A stretch of 64,000 nucleotides of DNA from Paracidovorax avenae ATCC 19860 (GTDB lineage Bacteria; Pseudomonadota; Gammaproteobacteria; Burkholderiales; Burkholderiaceae_C): the NCBI RefSeq assembly GCF_000176855.2, contig NC_015138.1, positions 620,001 through 684,000 on the forward strand. Reading direction: 5' to 3'. The position numbers were made by a program, and so were the translations under genes. Shown in pieces: positions 56,087 through 64,000 of this stretch. Below the pieces are notes generated by a model that had not been told where the DNA came from, did not search any database, and was given only the letters and a program-made list of their open reading frames with translations. Numbering within the stretch: the first letter of the stretch is position 1; every line of letters starts with the position of its first letter.

Positions 56087-57606
56087 GAGTCCGCGCACAG
56101 ATCGGCATGGTGCTCAACCTGGACAAGTGCATCGGCTGCCATACCTGCTCCGTCACCTGCAAGAACGTCTGGACCAGCCGCCCGGGCATGGAATACGCCT
56201 GGTTCAACAACGTCGAGACCAAGCCCGGCATCGGCTACCCGAAGGACTGGGAGAACCAGGATCGCTGGAACGGCGGCTGGGTGCGGCGTGCGGACGGCTC
56301 CATCGCGCCGCGCCAGGGAGCGAAGTGGAAGCTCCTGATGAAGATCTTCGCCAACCCCAACCTGCCGGAGATCGACGACTACTACGAGCCTTTCACCTAC
56401 GACTACGCGCACCTGCAGTCCGCGCCCGAGATGAAGGCCGCGCCCACCGCGCGCCCGCGCAGCCTGATCACCGGCAAGCAGATGGACAAGATCGTCTGGG
56501 GCCCGAACTGGGAAGAGATTTTGGGCGGAGAGTTCTCCAAGCGCAGCCGCGACAAGAACTTCGAGGACGTGCAGAAGGACATGTACGCGCAGTTCGAGAA
56601 CACTTTCATGATGTACCTGCCGCGCCTGTGCGAGCACTGCCTCAATCCGGCGTGCGTGGCCTCGTGCCCCTCGGGCTCGATCTACAAGCGCGAGGAGGAT
56701 GGCATCGTCCTCATCGACCAGGACAAGTGCCGCGGCTGGCGCATGTGCGTCTCGGGCTGCCCCTACAAGAAGATCTACTACAACTGGAAAAGCGGCAAGG
56801 CCGAGAAGTGCATCTTCTGCTATCCGCGCATCGAATCGGGCCAGCCCACCGTGTGTTCGGAGACCTGCGTGGGCCGCATCCGCTACCTGGGCGTGCTGCT
56901 CTACGACGCCGACCGCATCGCCGAGGCCGCGAGCGTGGAGCGCGACCGCGACCTGTACCGCGCGCAGCTCGACATCTTCCTCGACCCGAACGACCCGGAA
57001 GTGATCGCGCAGGCCCGCATCGACGGCATTCCCGACGCCTGGATGGAAGCCGCCCGCCGCAGCCCCGTCTACAAGATGGCGGTGGACTGGAAGGTGGCCC
57101 TGCCGCTGCACCCCGAGTACCGCACGCTGCCGATGGTCTGGTACGTGCCGCCGCTCTCGCCCATCAGCGCCGCGGCCAACGCGGGGCACGTGGGCGCCAA
57201 CGGCCTGATCCCGGACGTGGGCCAGCTGCGCATTCCCGTGCAGTACCTCGCCAACCTGCTCACGGCGGGCGACACCGCGCCGGTGGTGCGCGCGCTCGAA
57301 CGCATGCTCGCCATGCGCGCCTTCCAGCGTGCGAAGCACGTGGAGCAGCGCACCGACCTCGATGTGCTCGCGCAGGTGGGCCTCACGCAGGAAGAGGTGG
57401 AGGACATGTACCAGACCATGGCCATCGCCAACTACGAAGACCGCTTCGTCATCCCCACCACGCACCGCGAGTATGCGGAGAACGCCTTCAACGTGCGCGG
57501 CGGCTGCGGCTTCAGCTTCGGCAACGGCTGCTCCGACGGCGTGAGCGACGTGAGCCTGTTCGGTGCCGAGAAGAAGCGCACCATCCCGATCAAGGCGGAG
57601 GTCTGA
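56083..57606 (+). CDS. narH: respiratory nitrate reductase beta subunit
   Basis: A 507-residue iron-sulphur protein that passes electrons from NarI to NarG. Four cysteine clusters are seen: CIGCHTCSVTC (about 16-26), CEHCLNPACVASC, CRGWRMCVSGC and CIFC...C. The third has Trp in place of one Cys, as in all NarH, where it forms the [3Fe-4S] centre. The start ATG 56083 overlaps the narG stop. Confidence 0.97.
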   Translation: MRVRAQIGMVLNLDKCIGCHTCSVTCKNVWTSRPGMEYAWFNNVETKPGIGYPKDWENQDRWNGGWVRRADGSIAPRQGAKWKLLMKIFANPNLPEIDDYYEPFTYDYAHLQSAPEMKAAPTARPRSLITGKQMDKIVWGPNWEEILGGEFSKRSRDKNFEDVQKDMYAQFENTFMMYLPRLCEHCLNPACVASCPSGSIYKREEDGIVLIDQDKCRGWRMCVSGCPYKKIYYNWKSGKAEKCIFCYPRIESGQPTVCSETCVGRIRYLGVLLYDADRIAEAASVERDRDLYRAQLDIFLDPNDPEVIAQARIDGIPDAWMEAARRSPVYKMAVDWKVALPLHPEYRTLPMVWYVPPLSPISAAANAGHVGANGLIPDVGQLRIPVQYLANLLTAGDTAPVVRALERMLAMRAFQRAKHVEQRTDLDVLAQVGLTQEEVEDMYQTMAIANYEDRFVIPTTHREYAENAFNVRGGCGFSFGNGCSDGVSDVSLFGAEKKRTIPIKAEV

Positions 57607-57607
57607 C

Positions 57608-58387
57608 ATGGGCGCCACCACCGACCTGCGCTCCGCCCAGGCGGCCATCGCCGGCCGCCATCCCGGCAGCGCCACGCTGCGCGTGCTGGGCGCGCTGCTC
57701 GACTACCCCGGCGCGGCACTGCGCGCGCACCTGGCCGAACTGCCCGCGCTGCTCGATGCCGATGCCGCGCTGGCCGCACCGCGCCGCGCGCAGATCGCCC
57801 GCCTGCTGGAACTGCTCGGCGCGGGCGACCCGCTCGATGCCGAAACCGCCTACGTGGAGTTGTTCGACCGCGGGCGCGCCACTTCGCTGCACCTCTTCGA
57901 GCACGTGCACGGCGACTCGCGCGACCGCGGCCCCGCCATGATCGACCTGGGCGAGACCTACGCCCGGGCCGGCCTGCTGCTGCGCGAGGACGAGCTGCCC
58001 GACTACCTGCCGGCGGTGCTGGAGTTCGTCTCCACCCAGCCGCCGCGGGAGGCGCGGGCCTTCCTCGGCGAGATCGCGCATCTGCTGGCCGCCATCCACG
58101 GCGCGCTCGTGCAGCGCGGCAGCGCGCAGGCGGCGCCCTATGCGCAGGCCTACGCGGCCGTGTTCGCCGCGCTGCTGGAGCTGGCGGGCCAGCCGGTGCC
58201 CGAAGTGCCCGCCGCGCCTGCGAAGGCCGCATCCGAGCCCGGCATCGACGAGAGCTGGACCGAGCCCGCGGCCTTCGACGGCTGCGCGAACCTCGGCCAG
58301 GCGCGCGCCGGTCAGCCCTCCCAGCCCCAGCCCATCCACATCGTCCGCGCCGGAGCCTCCGGCGCATCCCGAGGAGCGAACCCATGA
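57608..58387 (+). CDS. narJ: nitrate reductase assembly chaperone
   Basis: A 259-residue chaperone for cofactor insertion into NarG, not part of the final enzyme. LRVLGALLDYPGAALRAHLAEL and YVELFDRGRATSLHLFEHVHGDSRDRG are the family blocks. The C-terminal part is long and Ala/Pro-rich. The ATG at 57608 is 1 bp after the narH stop; the stop overlaps narI by 4 bp. Confidence 0.94.
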   Translation: MGATTDLRSAQAAIAGRHPGSATLRVLGALLDYPGAALRAHLAELPALLDADAALAAPRRAQIARLLELLGAGDPLDAETAYVELFDRGRATSLHLFEHVHGDSRDRGPAMIDLGETYARAGLLLREDELPDYLPAVLEFVSTQPPREARAFLGEIAHLLAAIHGALVQRGSAQAAPYAQAYAAVFAALLELAGQPVPEVPAAPAKAASEPGIDESWTEPAAFDGCANLGQARAGQPSQPQPIHIVRAGASGASRGANP

Positions 58388-59166
58388 CCGCCGCCCTGCA
58401 CGATTTCCTGTTCCAGGTGTACCCGTATGTCTGCTTCACCGTGTTCGTGGTGGGCAGCCTGATCCGCTTCGACCAGAACCAGTATTCCTGGAAGAGCGAT
58501 TCCTCGCAGATGCTGCGCGCCGGCCTGCTGCGCTGGGGCAGCAACCTGTTCCACTTCGGCGTGCTCTTCCTGTTCTTCGGTCACATGGTGGGCCTGCTCA
58601 CGCCCCACAGCGTGTACGGCCTCTTCATGAGCGCGTCGGCCAAGCAGATGATGGCCGTGTCGGCCGGCGGCGTGGCGGGCGCGATGTGCTTCGCCGGCCT
58701 CAGCATGCTGCTGTGGCGGCGGCTGTTCGACCCGCGCATCCGCCACACCAGCCACGCGACCGACATCGCGGTGCTCGTGGTGCTGTGGGTGCAATTGGTG
58801 GTGGGGCTCGTCACGCTGCCGTATTCGATGCAGCATACCGACGGCAGCGTGATGCTGATCCTGGCCGACTGGGCGCAGCGCATCGTCACGCTGCGGCCGG
58901 TGGATGCCACCGCGCTCGCGGTGCTGCCCTGGCCCTACCTGTTCCACATCGTGTTCGGCATGACGATCTTCCTGCTCTTCCCGTTCAGCCGGCTGGTGCA
59001 CGTGTGGAGCGGCTTCGGCACCGTCGCCTACCTGCTGCGCGCGCCGCAGGTGGTGCGCTCGCGCCGCATGAACGTGCCGCGCGGCCACGACCTGCCGGGC
59101 CAGCCCAGCGCCGTGCCGTCGCCCGACGTGGCCCGCGCCATCGACAACCCGCGCGCCACGCGCTAG
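58384..59166 (+). CDS. narI: respiratory nitrate reductase gamma subunit (cytochrome b)
   Basis: A 260-residue membrane di-haem cytochrome b that oxidises quinol and hands electrons to NarH. Five membrane segments are visible. The haem histidines are in NLFHFGVLFLFFGH and in LFHIVFGM...SRLVHVWS. The C-terminal tail is longer than in E. coli. ATGA overlap with narJ supports coupled translation. Confidence 0.96.
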   Translation: MTAALHDFLFQVYPYVCFTVFVVGSLIRFDQNQYSWKSDSSQMLRAGLLRWGSNLFHFGVLFLFFGHMVGLLTPHSVYGLFMSASAKQMMAVSAGGVAGAMCFAGLSMLLWRRLFDPRIRHTSHATDIAVLVVLWVQLVVGLVTLPYSMQHTDGSVMLILADWAQRIVTLRPVDATALAVLPWPYLFHIVFGMTIFLLFPFSRLVHVWSGFGTVAYLLRAPQVVRSRRMNVPRGHDLPGQPSAVPSPDVARAIDNPRATR

Positions 59167-59189
59167 TGGCCTTCGCACCGGAGCACACC

Positions 59190-60101
59190 ATGTCCTGCAC
59201 CTGCCAAGACTCTCCCGCCTCCACCGGCTGCTGCGGCTCCGGTTCCAGTGTGAACGCGGATGCCGCCACCGACACCGCTCCCGGCTTCGATGCGGACCTG
59301 CTCGGGCACGGTCCCGGCTCGCCCGCACCGGCCGTCCCGGGCCCCATCGCTTCCGTGAACGGCATCGCACTGCACCGCGCCGACGATGCGCCCGATGCCG
59401 ACACGCTGCGCCAGCGCGCCTGCACCGAGCTGCTGCGCCAGGCGGCCCAGCGCGCCGGCCTGCTGGCGGCGGGCGATGCCCCCGCCGACGACGGCACCAC
59501 CTCCGAAGCCGCGACCCAGGCCATCGAGGCGCTGCTGGAGCAGGCCATCGCCGTGCCCGATCCGTTGGAGGAGTCCTGCCGCCGCCACTACGAGGCCCAC
59601 GCCGCGCGCTACCGCGACGGCGAGCGCGTGCACCTGCGGCACATCCTCTATGCCGTGACGCCGGGCGTGGACGTGCAGCGCCTGCGCGAACGCGCCGAGG
59701 CCACGCTGCTGCAGTTGCGCTGCGCCGATGATGGCGGCGAGGCCTTCGCGCGCGCCGCCCGGGAATCATCCAACTGCCCCACGGGCGCGGAGGGCGGCGA
59801 CCTGGGCTGGCTGGCACGCGGCGACTGTGCCCCGGAGTTCGCGCGCGAAGTGTTCGGCGCGCAGGAGGTGGGCGTGCTGCCGCGCCTGGTGCACAGCCGC
59901 TTCGGCCTGCACGTGGTGGAAGTGGTGGCGCGCGACGCGGGCCGCCAGCGCGGCTACGGCGAGGTGCGCGAGGCCGTCGCGCTCGCGCTGCGCCAGCAGG
60001 CCTGGGTGAATGCGCTGCGGCAGTACCTGCAGGTGCTCGCCGGAGAGGCCGCGCTGCAGGGCGTGGACCTGGAAGGCGCCGACACGCCGCTCGTGCAATA
60101 G
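59190..60101 (+). CDS. parvulin-type peptidyl-prolyl isomerase with Cys-rich N-terminus
   Basis: A 303-residue protein with a PpiC-type rotamase domain at about residues 145-250 (RVHLRHILYAVTPGVD, GGDLGWLARGDCAPEFAREVFG, VHSRFGLHVVEV). The N-terminus MSCTCQDSPASTGCCGSGSS has four cysteines and no signal peptide, so it is cytoplasmic and may bind metal. Similar proteins follow narI in other betaproteobacteria, where they are thought to help mature the nitrate reductase. GGAG lies 6 bp before the ATG. Confidence 0.8.
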   Translation: MSCTCQDSPASTGCCGSGSSVNADAATDTAPGFDADLLGHGPGSPAPAVPGPIASVNGIALHRADDAPDADTLRQRACTELLRQAAQRAGLLAAGDAPADDGTTSEAATQAIEALLEQAIAVPDPLEESCRRHYEAHAARYRDGERVHLRHILYAVTPGVDVQRLRERAEATLLQLRCADDGGEAFARAARESSNCPTGAEGGDLGWLARGDCAPEFAREVFGAQEVGVLPRLVHSRFGLHVVEVVARDAGRQRGYGEVREAVALALRQQAWVNALRQYLQVLAGEAALQGVDLEGADTPLVQ

Positions 60102-60114
60102 CGTTCGCCACGCC

Positions 60115-60828
60115 ATGCCCGACGAGCTGCTGCAGCGCCTGCGGCGCTTCCACGACGATGCGTTCCCGCGCTACCGCCAGCGCTTCCAGGACCTGGTGGC
60201 GCAGGGCCAGCGGCCCACCACGCTCTTCATCGGCTGCTCCGATTCGCGACTGGTGCCGCACCTGCTCACCGGCACGGGGCCGGGCGAACTCTTCCTGGTG
60301 CGCAACGTGGGCGCCTTCGTGCCGCCCTACGACGGCTCGCACGGCCACCACGGCACGGCCGCCGCCATCGAATTCGCGGTGCTCAGCCTGCAGGTGCGGC
60401 GCATCGTCGTCTGCGGACACAGCCACTGCGGCGCGGTGAAGGCGCTCTACGGCGAAGTACCTGCCGAGGCCCTCAACCTGCAGCGCTGGCTGGAACTCGG
60501 CCGCGAAGCCGTGCTGCCCGTGCAGGCCACGCCCGAGGCGCTGCGGCGTACCGAGCAACGCGCCGTGGTGCTGCAGCTCGAGCGCCTCATGGACTACCCC
60601 ATGGTGCGGCGCCGCGTGCAGGCGGGCGAGCTCACGCTGCACGGCTGGCACTATGTGATCGAGGAGGGTGAGGTGCATGTCTTCGACCTGGAACAGGCCG
60701 GCTTCGTGGCCGCTTCCAGCGCGGACCACAGCGGCACCGGGCCCTACGCGCCCTACGTCGAACACGACGGACAAATCCTTTGCGACGACGTTGACATAGC
60801 CCAGTGCGGCGATACGGCGCAGGAGTAG
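60115..60828 (+). CDS. can: beta-class carbonic anhydrase
   Basis: A 237-residue zinc enzyme interconverting CO2 and bicarbonate. The ligands are Cys and Asp in FIGCSDSR and His and Cys in VVCGHSHCGAV. The start ATG 60115 is chosen because it gives MPDELLQRLRRFHDDAFP; the frame upstream lies in the previous gene. It stands 13 bp after the isomerase and 36 bp before nrdJ, so it is probably in the nar transcript. Confidence 0.92.
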   Translation: MPDELLQRLRRFHDDAFPRYRQRFQDLVAQGQRPTTLFIGCSDSRLVPHLLTGTGPGELFLVRNVGAFVPPYDGSHGHHGTAAAIEFAVLSLQVRRIVVCGHSHCGAVKALYGEVPAEALNLQRWLELGREAVLPVQATPEALRRTEQRAVVLQLERLMDYPMVRRRVQAGELTLHGWHYVIEEGEVHVFDLEQAGFVAASSADHSGTGPYAPYVEHDGQILCDDVDIAQCGDTAQE

Positions 60829-60864
60829 AAAGACGGTTTGGCCGTGTTCAGGAAACTGCGACCC

Positions 60865-63800
60865 ATGCAACGCGATCCGATCGACTCCCTCGCGCCCGAT
60901 GCGGCGCCCCGCCTGCCCGAGCAGCCCATCAGCCTCGACGTGCTGCGCGAAAAGTACCTCAAGCCCGGCGAGGCCGATGCCGAGACCCTCTACCGGCGCG
61001 TCGCCCGCGCCCTGGCCTCGGTCGAGGCGCCGGAGGTGCGCGAGGCGATCGAGGCGCGCTTCCTCGCCAACCTGCGGGCCGGCGCGATCGGGGCAGGGCG
61101 CATCATGAGCGCGGCGGGCACCGACATCCAGGCCACGCTCATCAATTGCTTCGTGCAGCCCGTGGGTGACTGCATCCAGGGCATGGACGAGGGCGGATAC
61201 CCCGGTATCTACGAAGCGCTGCGCGAAGCTGCAGAGACCATGCGGCGCGGCGGCGGCGTAGGCTACGACTTCTCGCGCATCCGCCCGCGCGGCGCCGAGG
61301 TGAAGGGCACGGCCTCGATGGCCTCGGGGCCCTGCAGCTACATCAACGTGTTCGACCAATCCTGCGCCACCGTGGAAAGCGCTGGCGCACGCCGCGGCGC
61401 GCAGATGGGCGTGCTGCGCATCGACCACCCGGACGTGCTGGACTTCATCACCGCCAAGCGCACGCCGGGCCGCTGGAACAACTTCAACGTCTCCGTCGGC
61501 GTGCCGGATGCCTTCGTGCAGGCCGTGCTGGACGATGCGCCGTGGGAACTGGTGCACCCCGCGCGGCCCGGCGCCGCGCTGCGCGAAGAGGGCGCCCGCC
61601 AGCGCGCCGATGGCCAATGGGTCTACCGCACGCTGCCCGCTCGGGAGCTGTGGGACACGATCATGCGCTCGGCCTACGACTTCGCCGAGCCGGGCATCCT
61701 GTTCCTCGACCGCGTCAATACCGACAACAACCTGGCCTACTGCGAAAGCATCGCGGCCACGAATCCCTGCGTGACGGCGGACACCTGGGTGATGACGGAC
61801 ACCGGCCCCGCGCAGGTGGCCGACCTCGTCGGCAGGCCGTTCAATGCCGTCGTGGACGGGCGCGCCTTCCCCACGCTGAGCGCCGGCTTCTTTGCCACGG
61901 GCCACAAGCCCGTGCTGCGGCTGCGCACCCGCCAGGGCTACGCGCTGCGGCTGACGGAAGACCACCCGGTGCGGCGCGTGGCGAAGCAGACCCGCTACGT
62001 GCGCGAAGTGGAGTGGATCGCCGCGGGCGCGCTGCAGCCCGGCGACGAAATCGTGCTGAACGACCACCGCACCCTGCCGGGCTGGAAGGGCGAGGGCACC
62101 GAGGCCGAGGGCTACCTGCTGGGCCTGCTGATCGGCGACGGTACCCTAAAGGCCGACAAGGCGGTGATCTCCGTCTGGCTCGCGCAAGAGGAAGAGGGCG
62201 ATGCACTGCTCGTCGCCAATGGCGCGCCCGCGCCCTCCAGCGGCGCGCACGGCATCGTGAGGGCCGCCGAGGCCGCCGCAGCGACGCTGCCGCACCGCGC
62301 TGACTTCCGGGGCTTCCAGCGTGCGGTCGCACGCAGCGGCGGGGCGTGCACCGAGCGGCGCATGGCCAGTGGCGCCGTGCGCGCGCTGGCGTTGCGCATG
62401 GGTATGCATCCCGGCGCGAAAGCCATTACCCCCGCCATGGAGCGCGCATCGTCCGCGTTCTCGGTGGGCCTGCTGCGCGGCCTCTTCGATACCGATGGCT
62501 CGGTGCAGGGACGCCAGGAGAAGGGCGTGAGCGTGCGTCTCGCGCAGAGCGACCTCGAATTGCTGCAGTGTGCGCAGCGCATGCTGCTGCGCCTGGGCAT
62601 CGCCTCCACCCTGTACCCGGACCGGCGCACGGCCGGGTTGCGCCTGCTGCCCGACGGGCGCGGCGGGCGGCAGCCCTGCGCCACACGGGCGCAGCACGAT
62701 CTCGTCGTGAGCGGGGACAACCTGCGCGTTTTCGCCGAACGCATCGGCTTCGAAGACGCGGACAAGGCCGGGCGGTTGGCAACGGTGCTCTCCAGTTACC
62801 GGCGTGCGTTGAACCGTGAACCGTTCACCGCCACCGTGCAGGACGTGCTGCCGGACGGGCACGAGGACGTCTACGACGTCACCGTGGCCGACTGCCATGC
62901 CTTCGACGCCAACGGCCTCTATGTGCACAACTGCGGCGAACAGCCGCTGCCCTCCTACGGCTGCTGCGACCTCGGCCCCATCATCCTGCCGCGCTTCGTG
63001 CGCCACCCGTTCGGCTTCGCCGGCGAGCCGGCCTTCGATTTCGAGGCGTTCGCGGCCAGCGTCGCCACGCAGGTGCGCGCGCTCGACAACGTGCTGGACG
63101 TCACCTTCTGGCCGCTGCCGCAGCAGCGCGCCGAGTCCGCGGCCAAGCGGCGCATCGGCGTGGGCTTCACGGGCCTGGGCAATACGCTCGCCATGCTGCG
63201 CCTGCGCTACGACACCGACGCGGGCCGCGCCATGGCCATGCGCATCGCCGAATGCATGCGCGACGCCGCCTATGCCGCCTCGGTGGAGCTGGCGAAGGAA
63301 AAAGGCGTGTTTCCGAAGTTCGACGCTGCGGGTTATCTCTCGCCCGGCACCTTCGCGAGCCGCCTGCCCGCCGCGCTGCAGGAGGCCATCCGCACCCACG
63401 GCATCCGTAACAGCCATCTGCTCTCGATCGCGCCCACGGGCACCGTGAGCCTCGCCTTCGCCGACAACGCCTCCAATGGCATCGAGCCGCCGTTCTCGTG
63501 GACGTACACGCGCCGCAAGCGCGAGGCCGACGGCAGCACCAGCGAATACGCGGTGGAAGACCACGCCTGGCGGCTCTACCGCGCGCTGGGCGGCGACGTG
63601 GACGCGCTGCCCGACTACTTCGTGAGCGCGCTGCAGATGCCCGCGGCCGGACACATCGCGATGATGGAGGCCGTGCAGCCCTTCATCGACACGGCCATCT
63701 CCAAGACCGTGAACGTGCCGGTGGACTACCCCTACGAGGATTTCAAGAACCTCTACCTGCATGCCTGGCGCGCGCGGCTCAAGGGCCTGGCCACTTACCG

Positions 63801-64000
63801 GCCGAATGCCATCCTCGGGGCCGTGCTGGAAGCACCGGCCGCTGCGCCGGAGACTGGCGCCGCCACCGCAGCCGCTGCGCACGACGCATCGGAGTCTGCG
63901 GAGGGGCCGGCTGTCCAGGCGTCTGCCATGCCTCCCGCCGCGCCCGTGGACCCGATGCGCGCCGTGATCGAAAGCCGCCCCAAGGGCGCGCTCTCGGCCG
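60865..64000 (+). CDS. nrdJ: B12-dependent ribonucleotide reductase NrdJ, intein-containing (runs off right edge)
   Basis: The frame is open from ATG 60865 to the end of the window (1045 codons, no stop seen). The N-extein (1-301) has the NrdJ blocks EKYLKPGEADAE, RRGGGVGYDFSRIRP and NFNVSVGVP, ending ESIAATNP. The C-extein (from 690) starts CGEQPLPSYGCCDLGP, followed by RNSHLLSIAPTGTVSLAFADNASNGIEP and FIDTAISKTVNVP. Splicing would restore NPCGEQPL, the active-site Cys loop. The enzyme reduces ribonucleotides with adenosylcobalamin and works with or without oxygen. The Ala-rich stretch near the edge is a linker before the C-terminal zinc region, outside the window. Confidence 0.93.
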   Translation, partial: MQRDPIDSLAPDAAPRLPEQPISLDVLREKYLKPGEADAETLYRRVARALASVEAPEVREAIEARFLANLRAGAIGAGRIMSAAGTDIQATLINCFVQPVGDCIQGMDEGGYPGIYEALREAAETMRRGGGVGYDFSRIRPRGAEVKGTASMASGPCSYINVFDQSCATVESAGARRGAQMGVLRIDHPDVLDFITAKRTPGRWNNFNVSVGVPDAFVQAVLDDAPWELVHPARPGAALREEGARQRADGQWVYRTLPARELWDTIMRSAYDFAEPGILFLDRVNTDNNLAYCESIAATNPCVTADTWVMTDTGPAQVADLVGRPFNAVVDGRAFPTLSAGFFATGHKPVLRLRTRQGYALRLTEDHPVRRVAKQTRYVREVEWIAAGALQPGDEIVLNDHRTLPGWKGEGTEAEGYLLGLLIGDGTLKADKAVISVWLAQEEEGDALLVANGAPAPSSGAHGIVRAAEAAAATLPHRADFRGFQRAVARSGGACTERRMASGAVRALALRMGMHPGAKAITPAMERASSAFSVGLLRGLFDTDGSVQGRQEKGVSVRLAQSDLELLQCAQRMLLRLGIASTLYPDRRTAGLRLLPDGRGGRQPCATRAQHDLVVSGDNLRVFAERIGFEDADKAGRLATVLSSYRRALNREPFTATVQDVLPDGHEDVYDVTVADCHAFDANGLYVHNCGEQPLPSYGCCDLGPIILPRFVRHPFGFAGEPAFDFEAFAASVATQVRALDNVLDVTFWPLPQQRAESAAKRRIGVGFTGLGNTLAMLRLRYDTDAGRAMAMRIAECMRDAAYAASVELAKEKGVFPKFDAAGYLSPGTFASRLPAALQEAIRTHGIRNSHLLSIAPTGTVSLAFADNASNGIEPPFSWTYTRRKREADGSTSEYAVEDHAWRLYRALGGDVDALPDYFVSALQMPAAGHIAMMEAVQPFIDTAISKTVNVPVDYPYEDFKNLYLHAWRARLKGLATYRPNAILGAVLEAPAAAPETGAATAAAAHDASESAEGPAVQASAMPPAAPVDPMRAVIESRPKGALSA
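61768..62931 (+). mobile_element. 388-residue LAGLIDADG intein in NrdJ
   Basis: An in-frame protein intron of 388 residues (302-689 of the precursor). Block A starts with Cys1 in CVTADTWV; block B is RLTEDHPV with the Thr and His of TxxH; block F is YDVTVADCHAF; block G ends ANGLYVHN followed by the +1 Cys. The two LAGLIDADG endonuclease motifs are YLLGLLIGDG (block C) and LLRGLFDTDG (block E), both with Asp. All splicing residues are present, so splicing should work. It lies at the NP/CGEQPL site of the reductase, a site also used by inteins in other reductases. Confidence 0.92.

Noticed and set aside
52199..56098. 1299-codon open frame antisense to narG
   Set aside because: It is a mirror of GC-rich coding sequence; the product is His/Arg/Ala-rich without family motifs, while narG on the other strand has full motif support.
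60829..60864. Possible cobalamin riboswitch before nrdJ
   Set aside because: The gap is only 36 bp, far too short for the element, and no B12-box-like word is seen.
58312..62067. 1251-codon open frame antisense to narI-nrdJ
   Set aside because: It spans several well-supported genes on the other strand and has low-complexity composition; a shadow of high GC.

Overview
The window looks like chromosomal DNA of a high-GC betaproteobacterium of the Comamonadaceae, most likely Acidovorax/Paracidovorax (avenae-citrulli group). This is inferred from gene content and protein sequence; no database could be searched. Most genes are dense, GC-rich and intact. The one clearly foreign block is a type II restriction-modification pair at 46.6-49.2 kb with lower GC.

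Layout. (1) 1-9358: glycerol utilisation. glpK (cut by the left edge) and the DeoR-type repressor glpR read leftward. The ABC glycerol importer glpSTPQUV and the glycerol-3-phosphate dehydrogenase glpD read rightward. The shared control region carries 10-bp phased repeats. (2) 9363-18381: the spc and alpha ribosomal operons, rplN to rplQ, with secY and rpoA, followed by an isolated initiator tRNA (18401-18477) and a strong terminator. (3) 18639-22667: an Hsp70-like ATPase, then the envelope/replication set rsmI, yraN, diaA-like and dolP. (4) 22767-29906: a 3-hydroxyisobutyrate-dehydrogenase-type reductase, twitching motility (pilT, a cyclic-nucleotide-binding protein, pilU), the yggS PLP-binding protein, threonine aldolase and a class V aminotransferase. 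(5) 30118-41366: a DUF445 membrane protein, two tandem paralogous small DNA-binding-like proteins, an unrecognised 367-aa protein, a GlcD-type FAD oxidase, a UvrD-like helicase, a LysR regulator, purU and a PAS-GGDEF-EAL protein. (6) 41338-42859: a promoter, a proline-rich 43-codon leader peptide, a 123-aa protein and an MgtC/SapB family membrane protein, an arrangement reminiscent of Mg2+-responsive mgt leaders. (7) 42896-43720: a ChaN-like lipoprotein. (8) 43769-64000: respiratory nitrate reduction, narXL, then the inserted restriction-modification pair, then narK1, narK2, narGHJI, a parvulin-type isomerase, a beta-carbonic anhydrase and the B12-type ribonucleotide reductase nrdJ. nrdJ is interrupted in frame by a 388-residue intein and runs off the right edge.

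How the genes work together. The glp block imports glycerol, phosphorylates it and oxidises it to dihydroxyacetone phosphate under GlpR. The nar block lets the cell sense nitrate (NarXL), exchange nitrate and nitrite (NarK1/K2) and respire nitrate (NarGHI, assembled by NarJ). An FNR-like site sits at the exact class II spacing in front of narX. The oxygen-independent NrdJ at the end of the nar block would supply deoxynucleotides during anaerobic growth.

The points most worth a second look are the NrdJ intein, the MgtC leader-peptide architecture, the apparently leaderless FNR-type narX promoter, the restriction-modification insertion splitting the nar cluster, and the asymmetric ATP sites of GlpS/GlpT.
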